A stretch of 64,000 nt of DNA from Halobacillus halophilus DSM 2266 (GCF_000284515.1 NC_017668.1:1240001-1304000), one strand, 5' to 3'. Positions 17,680 through 27,831 are shown, counted from the first letter of the stretch. The notes: a model not told the origin generated them from the letters alone. Translations and numbers: made by a program.

Positions 17680-18216
17680 ATGAAAAAATATCGTAATCTT
17701 ATCCGGACTGTATTGCTTGCTTTATTGCTAGCTTTCGTTTTTCGTTCTTTCTTTTTCGCAAGCTATATCGTGGATGGCGAATCCATGGAGCCTACTTTGT
17801 ATGACGGAAACTTATTGATGGTCAATAAAGTCGTCTATGATTTACAGGACATTGGAAGACAGGACGTGATCGTTTTCCATGCAAACGAAAAGGAAGATTA
17901 TGTGAAGCGGGTGATCGGTGTAGGAGGAGATGAGATCGCTGTGCGGGAGGACGAGCTTTATGTAAATGGAAAGCGCGTGAAGGAGACGTATCTCGAAGCG
18001 TTGAGACCGCATGACGGTAAGGCTTTCACAAGCGACTTTACCTTAGAAGGTGTTATCGGTCAGATGCAGGTTCCTGAAGGCCACCTGTTTGTTTTAGGAG
18101 ATAATCGCAGAGACAGTCTGGACAGCCGTTATTTTGGTTTCGTGCCCATCGAAAAGGTGGTAGGAAAAGTGGATGTACGCTACTGGCCATTTTCCCAATT
18201 GGCTCTACAATTTTAG
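17680..18216 (+). CDS. sipV: Type I signal peptidase (SipV-like)
   Basis: A 178-residue membrane-bound serine protease that removes signal peptides of exported proteins. One N-terminal anchor (residues 8-28) precedes the catalytic site. The serine is in GESMEPT (about Ser37) and the lysine in DYVKRVIG (about Lys76). Box D is GDNRRDSLDSRYFG. All catalytic motifs are intact. ATG follows GGAGG. Length and place after yhjE match SipV; other bacilli paralogues (SipS/T) are similar, so the letter is by synteny. Confidence 0.9.
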   Translation: MKKYRNLIRTVLLALLLAFVFRSFFFASYIVDGESMEPTLYDGNLLMVNKVVYDLQDIGRQDVIVFHANEKEDYVKRVIGVGGDEIAVREDELYVNGKRVKETYLEALRPHDGKAFTSDFTLEGVIGQMQVPEGHLFVLGDNRRDSLDSRYFGFVPIEKVVGKVDVRYWPFSQLALQF

Positions 18217-18225
18217 AAGAGAATT

Positions 18226-18251
18226 CCAGCCGTCCGTTGGGCGGTTTTTTT
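18226..18251 (+). terminator. Terminator of sipV
   Basis: GCCGTCC, GTT, GGGCGGT and seven T. Confidence 0.75.
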
Positions 18252-18369
18252 ATGTAGATTTATAGATAACGAGTTCGTGAGCAGTTGGAAAAGAAATCAC
18301 ATTCGTCTGCAGACTACGAAAAAAATGATAAACTAGAAGGAAAGGAAATGGAAGGAAGGAGTGTGTTTT

Positions 18370-21300
18370 ATGGGGATGCGTTTATTGCTCGGCCGCTCAG
18401 GAGCAGGGAAAAGCACACGATGCTTAGAAGAAATTGAAGGCAGATTAAAAGAAGACCCTAAAGGGCCTCCTATTATCTATATTGTTCCAGAACAAATGAC
18501 GTTTCAGCAGGAATACGCGCTGCTGAAACGAGAGGGGATTGAAGGCTCGATCCGGGCGCAAGTGTTCAGCTTTTCACGCCTTGCCTGGAGGGTTCTACAG
18601 GAGACCGGGGGCGGTACGAAAAAGTTTTTGACGTCTACCGGTGTCCAGATGATGCTTCGTAAAATTGTGGAAGAGCGTACGTCCGACTGGAAAGTATTTC
18701 AGAAGGCGATTGAAAAGCAGGGGTTCATTGAACAGCTGGAAGGTATGATCACAGAATTCAAGCGATATCGGATTACTCCAGAAGACCTTCAGTCTCAAAT
18801 GGCTGGGCTCGACCGCTTTCAGCATACGACGACTCATGAAGAAGGATTAAGAGATAAACTTGATGATTTAAATTATATTTACGACCGCCTGGTGGATGCT
18901 TTACGTGAGCAGTACATAGACAGCGAAGATCAATTACAGCTGCTCGCCAGTAAAATTCCTGAAGCAGGTTTCTTGGAAGGCGCTGAAGTTTATATTGATG
19001 GCTTCCACAGTTTCACGCCACAGGAATGCGGTGTACTGGAGGAATTATTGAAAAAGGTGGACAAGGTTCACGTGACCCTTACGACGGAACGACCGGAAGG
19101 GGATGCAAATCCGGAACTTGATCTCTTCCACGAAACGAAAGAAACGTATTTGAATTTAAAGGAAATTACAAGGACAGCTGGCTCTCAGGTAGATGAGGTG
19201 GTCATTCTCGATCATACGAAAGGACGCATGAAGGATCAGCCGGCCTTTCAGCATCTGGAGAAATACTTTGATCAGCGCCCGGCTCCTGCTTTTGAAGGGC
19301 AGGCACCGATTCACATTGCGGAGGCTGTTCATCCCCGTGCCGAAGTGGAAGGCGCGGCCCAGGAAATTTTACGGCTGGTACGTGAAGAGGGCTATCGTTA
19401 TAAGGATATGGCGATTCTTATGCGGGAACCTGAGGTTTATCACAGCTTAATTGAAACCTTATTTAATGACTACGGAATTCCGGTGTTTATTGATGAAAAA
19501 AGGACGATGCTGAATCACCCTATGATTGAGCTCATCCGCTCAGGACTCGACGTGGTAGAAGGGAACTTTCGGTACGATGCGCTTTTCCGCCTGTTGAAAA
19601 CTGGGTTTATCCCGGCGACGGATCGGATGCATCCGCTGAATGAGAATGCGATCGATGAGCTGGAGAACTATGTTCTGGAATACGGCATCCGCTCGAGGAC
19701 TAAATGGTTCTCAAACCAGGATTGGATTTATCAGCGATTTAGAGGGTTTGAGCAAGCTTCTCAGACCGATGAGGAAAAGCAAAAACAACAGCGGATTAAT
19801 GCGTATCGGAAACAGGTACGCGAAGCGCTGGAAGAATTCGACGAACGGCTTCGCGCGGTAGATACGATTGAAGAGAAAGCCGTAGTTATTTACGAGTGGC
19901 TTGAACATCTGCAAGTACCCAGACAGCTGGAAGAGTGGCGTAACCGCTATGATGCTAGTGGTGAGATTGAGCGAGGCCGGGAACAAGAGCAGGTCTATGA
20001 TGCGTTCCTTCAGCTTCTTGACGAAATGGTGGAAATGGCAGGAGATGAAAAAATGTCTCTCCAGGTGTTCCGAAATACGATGGACAGTGGACTCGAATCT
20101 CTTAATTTCGCTCACGTGCCTCCGAGTATGGATCATGTAATTGTAGGAAGTGTGGACCGGTCCAGAATCACGGGCATTAAGGCCTCGTTTTTGTTAGGGG
20201 TCACCGATGGTCTGTGGCCGATGAAACCGCCTAGTGACGGGATGATCTCCGAACAGGAGCGTTCTCTATTGGCGGAGCACGGACTGCAGCTGGCAGACGG
20301 CAGCAATAGGCAATTGCTAGATGACCGCTTTTATGTGTATTTAGCCTTAACCATGCCTAAAAACCATTTGTGGGTCAGCTACCCTTTAAGCAATGAAGAA
20401 GGCAAATCAAAAGTTCCGGCATCGATTATTCAAAGACTGGAAGAATTGTTTCCTTCCTGTAAAGACCATATCCTGCTGCAGGATCCAGATGATCTTCATG
20501 AAGCGGAACGTTTTATTACGACACCGGTCAAAACGAGATCAGCCCTTACTTCACAGCTGGCCAGGTATTTAAAAGGATATGCCATGCAGCCTGTATGGTG
20601 GAGTGTGCTGAATTGGTATATCGAACGGGAAGATCCCAATGGATTAACACACCGCGTGCTGGAAAGTCTGTTTTACAATAATCAGCCAGTGGATCTCGGG
20701 GAAGAGACAACGGGGCAGCTGTTTGATAAGCAAGTGAAAACGAGTGTATCGAGACTTGAAACCTATCACAGCTGTTCCTATCAATATTTTGCAAGACACA
20801 GCTTGAACCTGGAAGAGCGCCGTACGTATAAACTGGATGCTCCAGATATCGGTCAGCTTTTCCATGAGGCGTTAAAGCAGATTACAGAGTGGATTCAAGG
20901 AGAAGGCCGGGATTTTGCCCAGCTGAACAAAGACGAAACGAATAGCTATGCCGCCAAAGCGACTGAGCAGCTGGCTCCGATCCTTCAAAATCAGATCCTG
21001 CACAGTTCCAATCGATATCAATATATCCAGAAGAAATTGCAGCAGGTCATCGCACGTGCCGCGTTTGTCCTGAGTGAGCAGGCGAGAAGCAGTGACTTTT
21101 CACCTGTGGGATTGGAATTAGGATTTGGAACGGGGAATGATGCAAAACTTCCGCCGCTCTCACTTGATTTACCTAATGGTTATGAACTGATGCTGCGCGG
21201 CCGGATTGACCGTGTGGATAAAGCCTTAACGGAAGAAGATCTTTACTTGAGAATTATAGATTATAAATCAAGTGCCAAGGGCTTGAGTTTGATGGACGTT

Positions 21301-21876
21301 TACTATGGTCTGTCCCTCCAGATGCTCGCTTATCTGGACGTGGTCCTCACCAATGCCGAGCACTGGCTTGGAACGGCAGCGTCACCGGCCGGGGTTCTAT
21401 ACTTCCACGTTCATAATCCGATGATTACAGGCAGCCGGATGCTTCAGGATGCGGCGATCGAAGAAGAGATTTTCAAGAAGTTCAAAATGCAGGGGCTGCT
21501 GCTTGAAAACGAGCGTATTATTCAAATGATGGATACAGGCCTTGAGAAAGGTCACAGCCAGATTGTTCCGGCAGGTCTGAAAGCTAAAGGCGGTTTTTAT
21601 AAAAACTCTAAAACCGCTGATGCCGAACGTTTCCAGCAGCTGAGTCACTACATCCGGGAGCTCATGAGCCGTGCGGGCACAAATATTACGGACGGAAAAG
21701 TGGATTTGAATCCTTACCAGCAGAAACAGCAGAGCGCCTGTAATTTCTGCCCGTACCGTTCCGTCTGTCAATTTGACCCTACCCTTGAGGAGAACAATTT
21801 CCGGAAGCTGAAAGAACTGAAAGATGAAGATGTATTGGAACGAATGATGAATAGAGAGGAGGGATCTGCTTGGTAA
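18370..21876 (+). CDS. addB: ATP-dependent helicase/nuclease subunit AddB
   Basis: A 1168-residue subunit of the AddAB helicase-nuclease, which resects double-strand breaks until it meets Chi. The N-terminal Walker A-like motif is LLGRSGAGKST. The C-terminal RecB-type nuclease motif is RIIDYKSS (about residue 960). Four iron-sulfur cysteines are visible, one in YHSCSYQYF (about 803) and three in CNFCPYRSVC (about 1125-1134), as in B. subtilis AddB. ATG at 18370 follows AAGGAG by 8 bases. Its end overlaps addA by 7 bp, so translation is coupled. Confidence 0.96.
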   Translation: MGMRLLLGRSGAGKSTRCLEEIEGRLKEDPKGPPIIYIVPEQMTFQQEYALLKREGIEGSIRAQVFSFSRLAWRVLQETGGGTKKFLTSTGVQMMLRKIVEERTSDWKVFQKAIEKQGFIEQLEGMITEFKRYRITPEDLQSQMAGLDRFQHTTTHEEGLRDKLDDLNYIYDRLVDALREQYIDSEDQLQLLASKIPEAGFLEGAEVYIDGFHSFTPQECGVLEELLKKVDKVHVTLTTERPEGDANPELDLFHETKETYLNLKEITRTAGSQVDEVVILDHTKGRMKDQPAFQHLEKYFDQRPAPAFEGQAPIHIAEAVHPRAEVEGAAQEILRLVREEGYRYKDMAILMREPEVYHSLIETLFNDYGIPVFIDEKRTMLNHPMIELIRSGLDVVEGNFRYDALFRLLKTGFIPATDRMHPLNENAIDELENYVLEYGIRSRTKWFSNQDWIYQRFRGFEQASQTDEEKQKQQRINAYRKQVREALEEFDERLRAVDTIEEKAVVIYEWLEHLQVPRQLEEWRNRYDASGEIERGREQEQVYDAFLQLLDEMVEMAGDEKMSLQVFRNTMDSGLESLNFAHVPPSMDHVIVGSVDRSRITGIKASFLLGVTDGLWPMKPPSDGMISEQERSLLAEHGLQLADGSNRQLLDDRFYVYLALTMPKNHLWVSYPLSNEEGKSKVPASIIQRLEELFPSCKDHILLQDPDDLHEAERFITTPVKTRSALTSQLARYLKGYAMQPVWWSVLNWYIEREDPNGLTHRVLESLFYNNQPVDLGEETTGQLFDKQVKTSVSRLETYHSCSYQYFARHSLNLEERRTYKLDAPDIGQLFHEALKQITEWIQGEGRDFAQLNKDETNSYAAKATEQLAPILQNQILHSSNRYQYIQKKLQQVIARAAFVLSEQARSSDFSPVGLELGFGTGNDAKLPPLSLDLPNGYELMLRGRIDRVDKALTEEDLYLRIIDYKSSAKGLSLMDVYYGLSLQMLAYLDVVLTNAEHWLGTAASPAGVLYFHVHNPMITGSRMLQDAAIEEEIFKKFKMQGLLLENERIIQMMDTGLEKGHSQIVPAGLKAKGGFYKNSKTADAERFQQLSHYIRELMSRAGTNITDGKVDLNPYQQKQQSACNFCPYRSVCQFDPTLEENNFRKLKELKDEDVLERMMNREEGSAW

Positions 21877-24800
21877 GTTGGACAGAAGAACAGGAGCGGG
21901 CGATTTATACGCATGGCTCGAATATTCTGGTAGCTGCTGCCGCTGGCTCTGGGAAGACGGCGGTTCTTGTTGAAAGGATCATTCAAAAACTGCTTCATGA
22001 AGAGGATCCAGCGGACATTGATTCTTTACTGGTCGTTACGTTTACGAATGCAGCAGCGCAGGAGATGAGAAATCGGGTGGGACAGGCGTTAAGTAAAGCG
22101 CTGGAAGCAAATCCAGGCTCCCATCATTTGAAGAAACAGCTGTCACTGCTACAGAATGCCTCGATTTCTACGCTGCACTCCTTTTGTATGGAAGTGGTGC
22201 GCAGGTATGCTTACCGGCTTGACCTTGATCCGGGCTTTCGAATTGCCGATACGGTAGAAGCCGATCTTATTCAGCAGGAAGTGCTGGAGGATCTGTTTGA
22301 GGACTGGTATGGAAAAGAAGGGGAAGAGCAGGAGAGATTCTTTGATATTGTTGACCGTTTCTCCAGTGATCGCAGTGACCTGGATGTAGAAAAGGTCATC
22401 CTTGAACTGTACACATTTGCTACGCAGAATCCATGGCCGGAAGTATGGCTGGATCAGATGGTGCAGATGTACAACGTACAGGAAGTGGATGGAGAAAAAC
22501 AGCTTCCATGGCTTCACCTATTGAAAGATGAAGTCAGCAGTCACTTAAAAGCGATGGAAGCGGAAGCTCATAAATTTTTGGATCTTACCAAAGAACCGGA
22601 TGGTCCTTATACGTACGGGGAAACCGCTGACTCCGACCTTGAGATGATTCAACAGGCTAAAGGGGCGATGGCCCACTCATGGGAAGAATTGCAATCGTAT
22701 ATTAGTGAACAGTCCTTCGCCACCCTTTCTAAGAAAAAGATGGAATGCAATGAAGAGAAGAAAGAGCAGGCCAAAAAAATCCGTGACCGCTATAAGAAGC
22801 GCTGGAATGAAATGCGGGATGAGTGGTTTTCAAGGTCTTTAAACAGTTATTTACAGGATATGCAGGAACTTTATCCGGTCATGGAACAACTGGCTGTAGT
22901 GGTGAAAGATTTCAAGCAGCGCTATGAGCAGTTAAAAAAAGAAAAAGCAATTGTGGACTTTTCCGACTTAGAGCACTACTGTTTGCAAATTCTGCTCGAT
23001 GAATCCTCGACGCCGGAACAGCCGGTCGCTTCCTCTGTAGCTGCCGGATTTCATCAGCAATTCAGTGAAGTACTAATTGATGAATATCAGGATACGAACC
23101 TGGTACAGGAGACACTGCTTCGTTTATTGACCGATGCTCCGGAAGCCGGGAACCTGTTTATGGTTGGGGATGTGAAACAGAGTATTTATCGTTTCCGTCA
23201 TGCTGAACCTTCCTTGTTTCTCCAAAAATATAAGGCTTACGGCTATCAAGAAAACTATGGGGAGCGGATTGACTTAGCGCGCAATTTCAGAAGCCGGAAG
23301 CAGGTGCTGGATGCGACCAACTACATTTTCCGTCAGGTGCTGGATGAAGAAGTCGGGGAAATGGAATATGAGAAAGAAGCCGAGCTTATCTACAGTAATC
23401 AAACGTATGATGAATGGGCGCCTTCAAGTCCAGAAGCTGAACTCTTTGTGATCGACCGGGAATCCAAAGATGATGAACAGGAAGAGAACGAAGAATATAA
23501 AGATCTGGAGAAAGCCCAGTTAGAAGCGAGAGCTTATGGACAGATGATTCGAAAATGGCTCGGTCATGACGACGAACCTCCGCTTGAAGTGATGGATAAG
23601 GAAACGGGAGCGAAGCGTCCGATTCAGTACCGGGATATTGTCCTGTTAATGCGGTCGATGACCTGGGCGCCGATGATTGTTGATGAATTGAAACAGCAGG
23701 GCATTCCGGTTTATGCGGAACTTTCGACCGGCTATTTTGAAGCGATTGAAATTAAGATCATGCTGAGCCTGTTAAAAGTCATTGATAATCCGATGCAGGA
23801 CATACCGCTTGCCTCTGTCCTGAAGTCCCCGATTGTCGGACTAAATGAGGACGAGCTCGCAAGGCTCAGACTCGCCAGAAAGCGGGTCAGCTATTACGAA
23901 GCTATGAAAGAGTATGCCGGAAATGATGAATTAGGACGGAAGGTAGAAAGCTTTTTTGATCTGCTTGAAAGCTTCAGGGAACGGGCCAGACAGGGAGCCT
24001 TATCGGAACTGATCTGGGATATCTTCCGAGAAACGGGTTATTATGATTTCGTGGGAGGCATGCCAGGCGGGCGCCAGCGTCAGGCCAACCTCCGTGCTCT
24101 TTATGACAGAGCGAGGTCCTATGAGTCCACATCCTTCCGGGGATTGTTCCGTTTTCTGAGGTTCATTGAACGAATGGAAGAGCGGGGCGATGATCTGGGA
24201 GCGGCACGTGCTCTTGGCGAACAGGAAGACGTGGTCCGGATTATGACCATTCACAAAAGTAAAGGTCTGGAGTTTCCCGTCGTCATATTAGGAGCGATGG
24301 ATAAACAGTTCAATATGATGGACTTGAAGGATCGGTACTTGCTTCATAAAGATTATGGTTTTGGTTCAAGATATATTAACCCCCATAAGCGGCTGATGTA
24401 TCCGACGCTTGCTTATCACGCTTTAAAGCAGGCGAAGCGAAGAGAGCTGCTGGCAGAGGAAATGCGAGTCTTGTATGTAGCGATGACCCGGGCCAAGGAA
24501 AAGCTGGTTATGGTCGGAAATGTTGCTTCTTTTGATAAAAAACAGGAAAAGTGGCAGACGTTCCTGGATTCACCGGAATGGGTACTGCCCCCTCACGACC
24601 GGCTTGATGCTAAATCCTACCTGGACTGGGTGGGACCGGCACTAATCCGTCATCAGCACGCCGAAGAGCTCCGCGGCAGCATTGAAGTGACCACATCCGA
24701 AGACATTTATGCAGATGCATCGGAGTGGAAGGTGAATATAGCGCACGGCAGTCAATTCGCTGTCCTTGATGAATCTCAGGAGAAAAGGGACGAGGAGCTG

Positions 24801-25571
24801 CGCACAGCGATTGAAGATTGGCAGCCCGCAGAAGACTATGCTCAAGGAAAAGATATGGTCGAGAAGCGGTTAAGCTTCGTTTATCTTCATCATAAAGCAG
24901 CCTACTCGCGGGCTAAACAGACCGTTACAGAAATTAAAAGGCAGCGCGAAACAAAAGATGAGTATTCAAGCGACCAGCTGCTGGTTCCTTATCAGGCTCC
25001 AATCCAGAAACGGCCAAGGTTTATGCAGGCGGATCAAAGATTGTCTGCGGCTGAAAAAGGAAGCGCTATGCATACCGTCATGCAGCATATTCCGTTGTCC
25101 CATAAACACAGTGCTGAAGAGGTGGAAGAGTTTGTCGAACATCTGGTCCTTAAAGACGTGCTTCGTCGAGAGGAAGCAGACGTTATCGATCCAGCAGCAG
25201 TGGCGGCTTTCTTTGAAACCTCTGTGGGGCAATTTGTACTCGAAGCGGAACATGTGGAACGCGAGGTGCCGTTCAGTCTGACGCTGCCGGCTCATGAAGT
25301 GTATCCTGATTGGGAGTCACCAGAAAATGAACAGGTTTTCATCCAGGGGGTTATTGACGCCATGATTCCTTATGAAGATGGTTGGATGATCCTGGATTAC
25401 AAATCTGATCAAATTGACCCTGAGAAGAAGTCGGTAGAAGAAACCATGAAAGACCGCTACCGCACCCAAATAGAGATGTACCGGTGTGCATTAGAAAAAA
25501 TTTGGAAAGAGCCGGTTCGTAAGAGTTGTCTGTACTTGTTTGAAGGGTCGGTACTTGTGGAGGTCGATTAA
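21870..25571 (+). CDS. addA: ATP-dependent helicase/nuclease subunit AddA
   Basis: A 1233-residue UvrD-like superfamily 1 helicase with a C-terminal nuclease. Walker A is AAAAGSGKTAVLVERI (about 23-38). Motif II is VLIDEYQDTN, motif IV lies in ARNFRSRKQVL, and motif VI is VLYVAMTRAKEKL. The nuclease motif is ILDYKSDQ near residue 1175. With AddB it forms the Gram-positive counterpart of RecBCD. The TTG start at 21870 follows GAGGAGGG and overlaps the addB stop. Length fits the family (B. subtilis 1232). Confidence 0.96.
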   Translation: MVSWTEEQERAIYTHGSNILVAAAAGSGKTAVLVERIIQKLLHEEDPADIDSLLVVTFTNAAAQEMRNRVGQALSKALEANPGSHHLKKQLSLLQNASISTLHSFCMEVVRRYAYRLDLDPGFRIADTVEADLIQQEVLEDLFEDWYGKEGEEQERFFDIVDRFSSDRSDLDVEKVILELYTFATQNPWPEVWLDQMVQMYNVQEVDGEKQLPWLHLLKDEVSSHLKAMEAEAHKFLDLTKEPDGPYTYGETADSDLEMIQQAKGAMAHSWEELQSYISEQSFATLSKKKMECNEEKKEQAKKIRDRYKKRWNEMRDEWFSRSLNSYLQDMQELYPVMEQLAVVVKDFKQRYEQLKKEKAIVDFSDLEHYCLQILLDESSTPEQPVASSVAAGFHQQFSEVLIDEYQDTNLVQETLLRLLTDAPEAGNLFMVGDVKQSIYRFRHAEPSLFLQKYKAYGYQENYGERIDLARNFRSRKQVLDATNYIFRQVLDEEVGEMEYEKEAELIYSNQTYDEWAPSSPEAELFVIDRESKDDEQEENEEYKDLEKAQLEARAYGQMIRKWLGHDDEPPLEVMDKETGAKRPIQYRDIVLLMRSMTWAPMIVDELKQQGIPVYAELSTGYFEAIEIKIMLSLLKVIDNPMQDIPLASVLKSPIVGLNEDELARLRLARKRVSYYEAMKEYAGNDELGRKVESFFDLLESFRERARQGALSELIWDIFRETGYYDFVGGMPGGRQRQANLRALYDRARSYESTSFRGLFRFLRFIERMEERGDDLGAARALGEQEDVVRIMTIHKSKGLEFPVVILGAMDKQFNMMDLKDRYLLHKDYGFGSRYINPHKRLMYPTLAYHALKQAKRRELLAEEMRVLYVAMTRAKEKLVMVGNVASFDKKQEKWQTFLDSPEWVLPPHDRLDAKSYLDWVGPALIRHQHAEELRGSIEVTTSEDIYADASEWKVNIAHGSQFAVLDESQEKRDEELRTAIEDWQPAEDYAQGKDMVEKRLSFVYLHHKAAYSRAKQTVTEIKRQRETKDEYSSDQLLVPYQAPIQKRPRFMQADQRLSAAEKGSAMHTVMQHIPLSHKHSAEEVEEFVEHLVLKDVLRREEADVIDPAAVAAFFETSVGQFVLEAEHVEREVPFSLTLPAHEVYPDWESPENEQVFIQGVIDAMIPYEDGWMILDYKSDQIDPEKKSVEETMKDRYRTQIEMYRCALEKIWKEPVRKSCLYLFEGSVLVEVD

Positions 25572-25859
25572 ATGGAAGGTACATGTGAATTGTGTTTTCG
25601 TACGCCTGTCAAAACGACGGAACACCACCTAATTCCAAGACAGCACGGCGGAGCCATGGGCGTGACAGTATGGCTGTGCGGTGCCTGTCACCGGCAAATT
25701 CATGCTCTTTTCACCAATGAAGAACTCGCGAACTTTTATCATACTCTTGAGCGTCTGCGTGAACATCCCGATATGGAAAAATATTTGAGCTGGATTAAAA
25801 AGCAGGATCCTCAAAAGGAAGTCACCACCAGAAAGTCCAACCGCAGACGCCGTAGATAA
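25572..25859 (+). CDS. yisB: HNH-type protein YisB
   Basis: A 95-residue HNH endonuclease-like protein. CELC at the N-terminus, EHHLIPRQHGG and CGACHRQIH make the two zinc knuckles and the His-rich metal site. A basic tail (RKSNRRRRR) suits nucleic acid binding. Function is unproven; a nicking nuclease is possible. It starts on the base after the addA stop and is surely co-transcribed. In B. subtilis sbcD and sbcC stand between addA and yisB; they are missing here. Confidence 0.88.
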   Translation: MEGTCELCFRTPVKTTEHHLIPRQHGGAMGVTVWLCGACHRQIHALFTNEELANFYHTLERLREHPDMEKYLSWIKKQDPQKEVTTRKSNRRRRR

Positions 25860-25888
25860 CCACACACCGTCCGAATTAAAGATCAATG

Positions 25889-25927
25889 AAAAAAGCCGCA
25901 TGGTTCTATTCTGAACCATGCGGCTTT
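25889..25927. terminator. Bidirectional terminator between yisB and the YczE-like gene
   Basis: AAAGCCGCATGGTTC, loop TATTCT and GAACCATGCGGCTTT, perfectly paired over 15 bp, with A and T flanks. Confidence 0.88.
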
Positions 25928-25941
25928 AACATGTTATCTCG

Positions 25942-26580
25942 TTATACAGCTTGTTGGTATACTCGCTCACCGTCAGGATGAATTTTATAATAAAGTGGAT
26001 AGGCCCTAGTATAACAATACTGGATCACAGGGCCGAGAAACAGCATTGGCGCAAGAGTTCCAAGTCCCACTGGGCCTCCAATGAGCAGGGCAAGAGACGT
26101 CATGGTTACCGCAACCAGGGTTTGACCTGTTTGAAGGCTCAAGTTAAACCGCGCACTGACTGCTAAGAACAATTGATCAACCGGCGCACGCGGAAACTGA
26201 GGAAGAATATAGATAGCTACTCCGAGCCCGATGATCGCTACGCCGGTGAACAGGGCTGCGATTTGCAGAATAAATGGAGCTGTCGATAGATCGACATTTG
26301 CGAATACAATCTCAAGCCAAAAGTCAAGAATCAGACTCTCCATAAACACTGGTACTACGGCTCTTACCTCGGGCAGATTCTTCATAAGTTTCGCATTAAT
26401 AAAAATAATCAGCAGTTGAAAAGCACCGTACCAGAATCCAACCGTGAAACCAAGATGATCAGAAACTCCAATAAAAAAGGATGTCCAAAATCCTGCCCCA
26501 AGTGTAGCATTAATCAACAGGGCGACTCCGAAGAAGTTGACAAGCATTCCGAATAGGTAAACCATGGATCGATAAAGCAT
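25942..26580 (-). CDS. YczE/YitT-type membrane protein
   Basis: A 212-residue integral membrane protein with five hydrophobic helices. The start SMVYLFGMLVNFFGVALLIN, the ATLGAGFWTSFFIGVSDHLG loop and the central IGLGVAIYI match the YczE/YyaS family of small bacilli membrane proteins. Their role is not established; YczE in B. subtilis affects post-translational steps of surfactin-like antibiotic synthesis. ATG at 26580 follows GGGAGGAG. It is monocistronic and ends at the shared terminator. Confidence 0.8.
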   Translation of the reverse strand: MLYRSMVYLFGMLVNFFGVALLINATLGAGFWTSFFIGVSDHLGFTVGFWYGAFQLLIIFINAKLMKNLPEVRAVVPVFMESLILDFWLEIVFANVDLSTAPFILQIAALFTGVAIIGLGVAIYILPQFPRAPVDQLFLAVSARFNLSLQTGQTLVAVTMTSLALLIGGPVGLGTLAPMLFLGPVIQYCYTRAYPLYYKIHPDGERVYQQAV

Positions 26581-26748
26581 GAGGTACTCCTCCCTTCCAA
26601 ATAGATTGACGTTAGAGATGTTTCTCTAAAATCGTGACCACATTCTATTAGCGATTATTTAGTGCGTCAATGCACAAAATTCTCCAGATAAGAATTGCTA
26701 TTTTTCCGTCTTTTTTAAGGATTTGCTAACCTCAGTGATGCTTTTAAG

Positions 26749-27685
26749 GTAAAGCTTCCGATACTGGAAGACTCAGTTTCGAGACATTGGAGGAGCGGAA
26801 GGTCCTCCGGGGACGATTTCGCTTTCCGGCCCTGCACGACGCAGGGTCGTTCGACGTTGCCACAAGACGTGGCAGTCTTAGTCGAACCTCCCATGTGCTG
26901 AGCCTCCTCAGGCTTTGCGCCTTCCTGGGTCTCACCGATCATGTTTATGAGGCCGCTGAAAAACTACTTTCTACCCAGGGGAGTTTTTGAAGTTTGTTGT
27001 TGCTTCTCACGACTCGCTTGTCGGTGGATGCTTGCCGCGGGCACGGCCTCAGCTAACTTGGTCAAGAAGATCACTTGACCAAGTGGATCTTCGGCTCGCG
27101 CTGTTCCCGCAGGCGTCACCACCGAACGCTCATCGTGGAATCAACGAAAATCCATCTAAAAAGAGGGGTTTTGTTGAACTTATAAAAGCAAAAGAAAAGC
27201 GGCTTGGATGGAATAAATCCATCCAGGTTGCTTTTTTTGGAGTCTACCTTTCATGAATTTTCAGTTTTTCAGCGACCTCATGTTTATCTCACAGGGAGTC
27301 TTCACCGTCCCCCTCCGGAGCTTGCGATATATGGAGCTCGAAATCTCTCTTCGAAACGCACCGGTTTATGATAGAGATAAACTTCTAACAATAAGCGTGC
27401 ATGTGTAGATAATTCCTGCCATAGAAGCATTTAAGGCGGGGCAAGCACCGTTTTATCGCCTATGGAAGGGTCCGTTCACTCTTCCATCATAGGGTGGCGA
27501 AGGAAACGACGAGACTCCCACGAGAGAAGGAGCTAGGCGAGACCCCACAGGGAGTGAAGCGACCGAGGATGCTTGCCAGTTCCCCCGTAGGAAAGCGAGT
27601 TGTTTCCGTAGCCACCCTCGTCGATTTTAGGTAACGGGCCCAAGGTATCTCGAAACTGATTCTTCAATTAAACGGCCCTATTGTG
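26749..27685. repeat. Palindromic composite element, copy B (type 2 end, X, linker, Y, type 1 end)
   Basis: The left end reads GTAAAGCTTCCGATACTGGA, and the right end ATTCTTCAATTAAACGGCCC is the type 1 end in reverse, so the whole copy lies in the opposite direction to copies A and D. Module X occupies about 26790-26940 and resumes after an inserted MITE. A linker with TATAGAAGCATTTAAGGC-like sequence leads to module Y at about 27493-27617, framed by GGTGGCGAAGGAAAC and GTTTCCGTAGCCACC. Removal of the MITE restores an element of about 600 bp. Confidence 0.78.
26949..27279. mobile_element. 331-bp MITE inserted in repeat copy B
   Basis: Ends: GAGGCCGCTGAAAAACT on the left, and on the right the reverse complement of GAGGTCGCTGAAAAACT, so 16 of 17 bases match. 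Both ends are flanked by ATGTTTAT (26941-26948 and 27280-27287), an 8-bp target duplication; the uninterrupted site matches the other repeat copies. No transposase is encoded. Inside are a hairpin TTGGTCAAG/CTTGACCAA near 27058-27082 and a terminator-like CTTGGATGGA/TCCATCCAGG followed by T at 27203-27238. Confidence 0.85.
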
Positions 27686-27786
27686 TAATAAGCCTTTTAT
27701 GGAAAATCAATAATAAGCTGTAGCAGAGCCTTTTAAAAAAATAATTATGCTCTGCTGGGGTGGAGGCACTTGCCTATAAGCACAAT

Positions 27787-27830
27787 AAAAAAACAAGCAG
27801 CGAAACCTGAGGAATCGCTGCTTGTTTTTT
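27787..27830. terminator. Terminator of the DUF4397 gene
   Basis: AAAAAAACAAGCAGCG and CGCTGCTTGTTTTTT pair around a 13-base loop, with runs on both sides. Confidence 0.85.
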
Positions 27831-27831
27831 A

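Noticed and set aside
26787-26990. ORFs inside the repeat copies (also 12875, 34504, 45617, 52158, 59214)
   Set aside because: Open frames arise from the GC-rich palindromes in both strands at once, differ between copies and carry frameshifts; no copy shows codon-level conservation.
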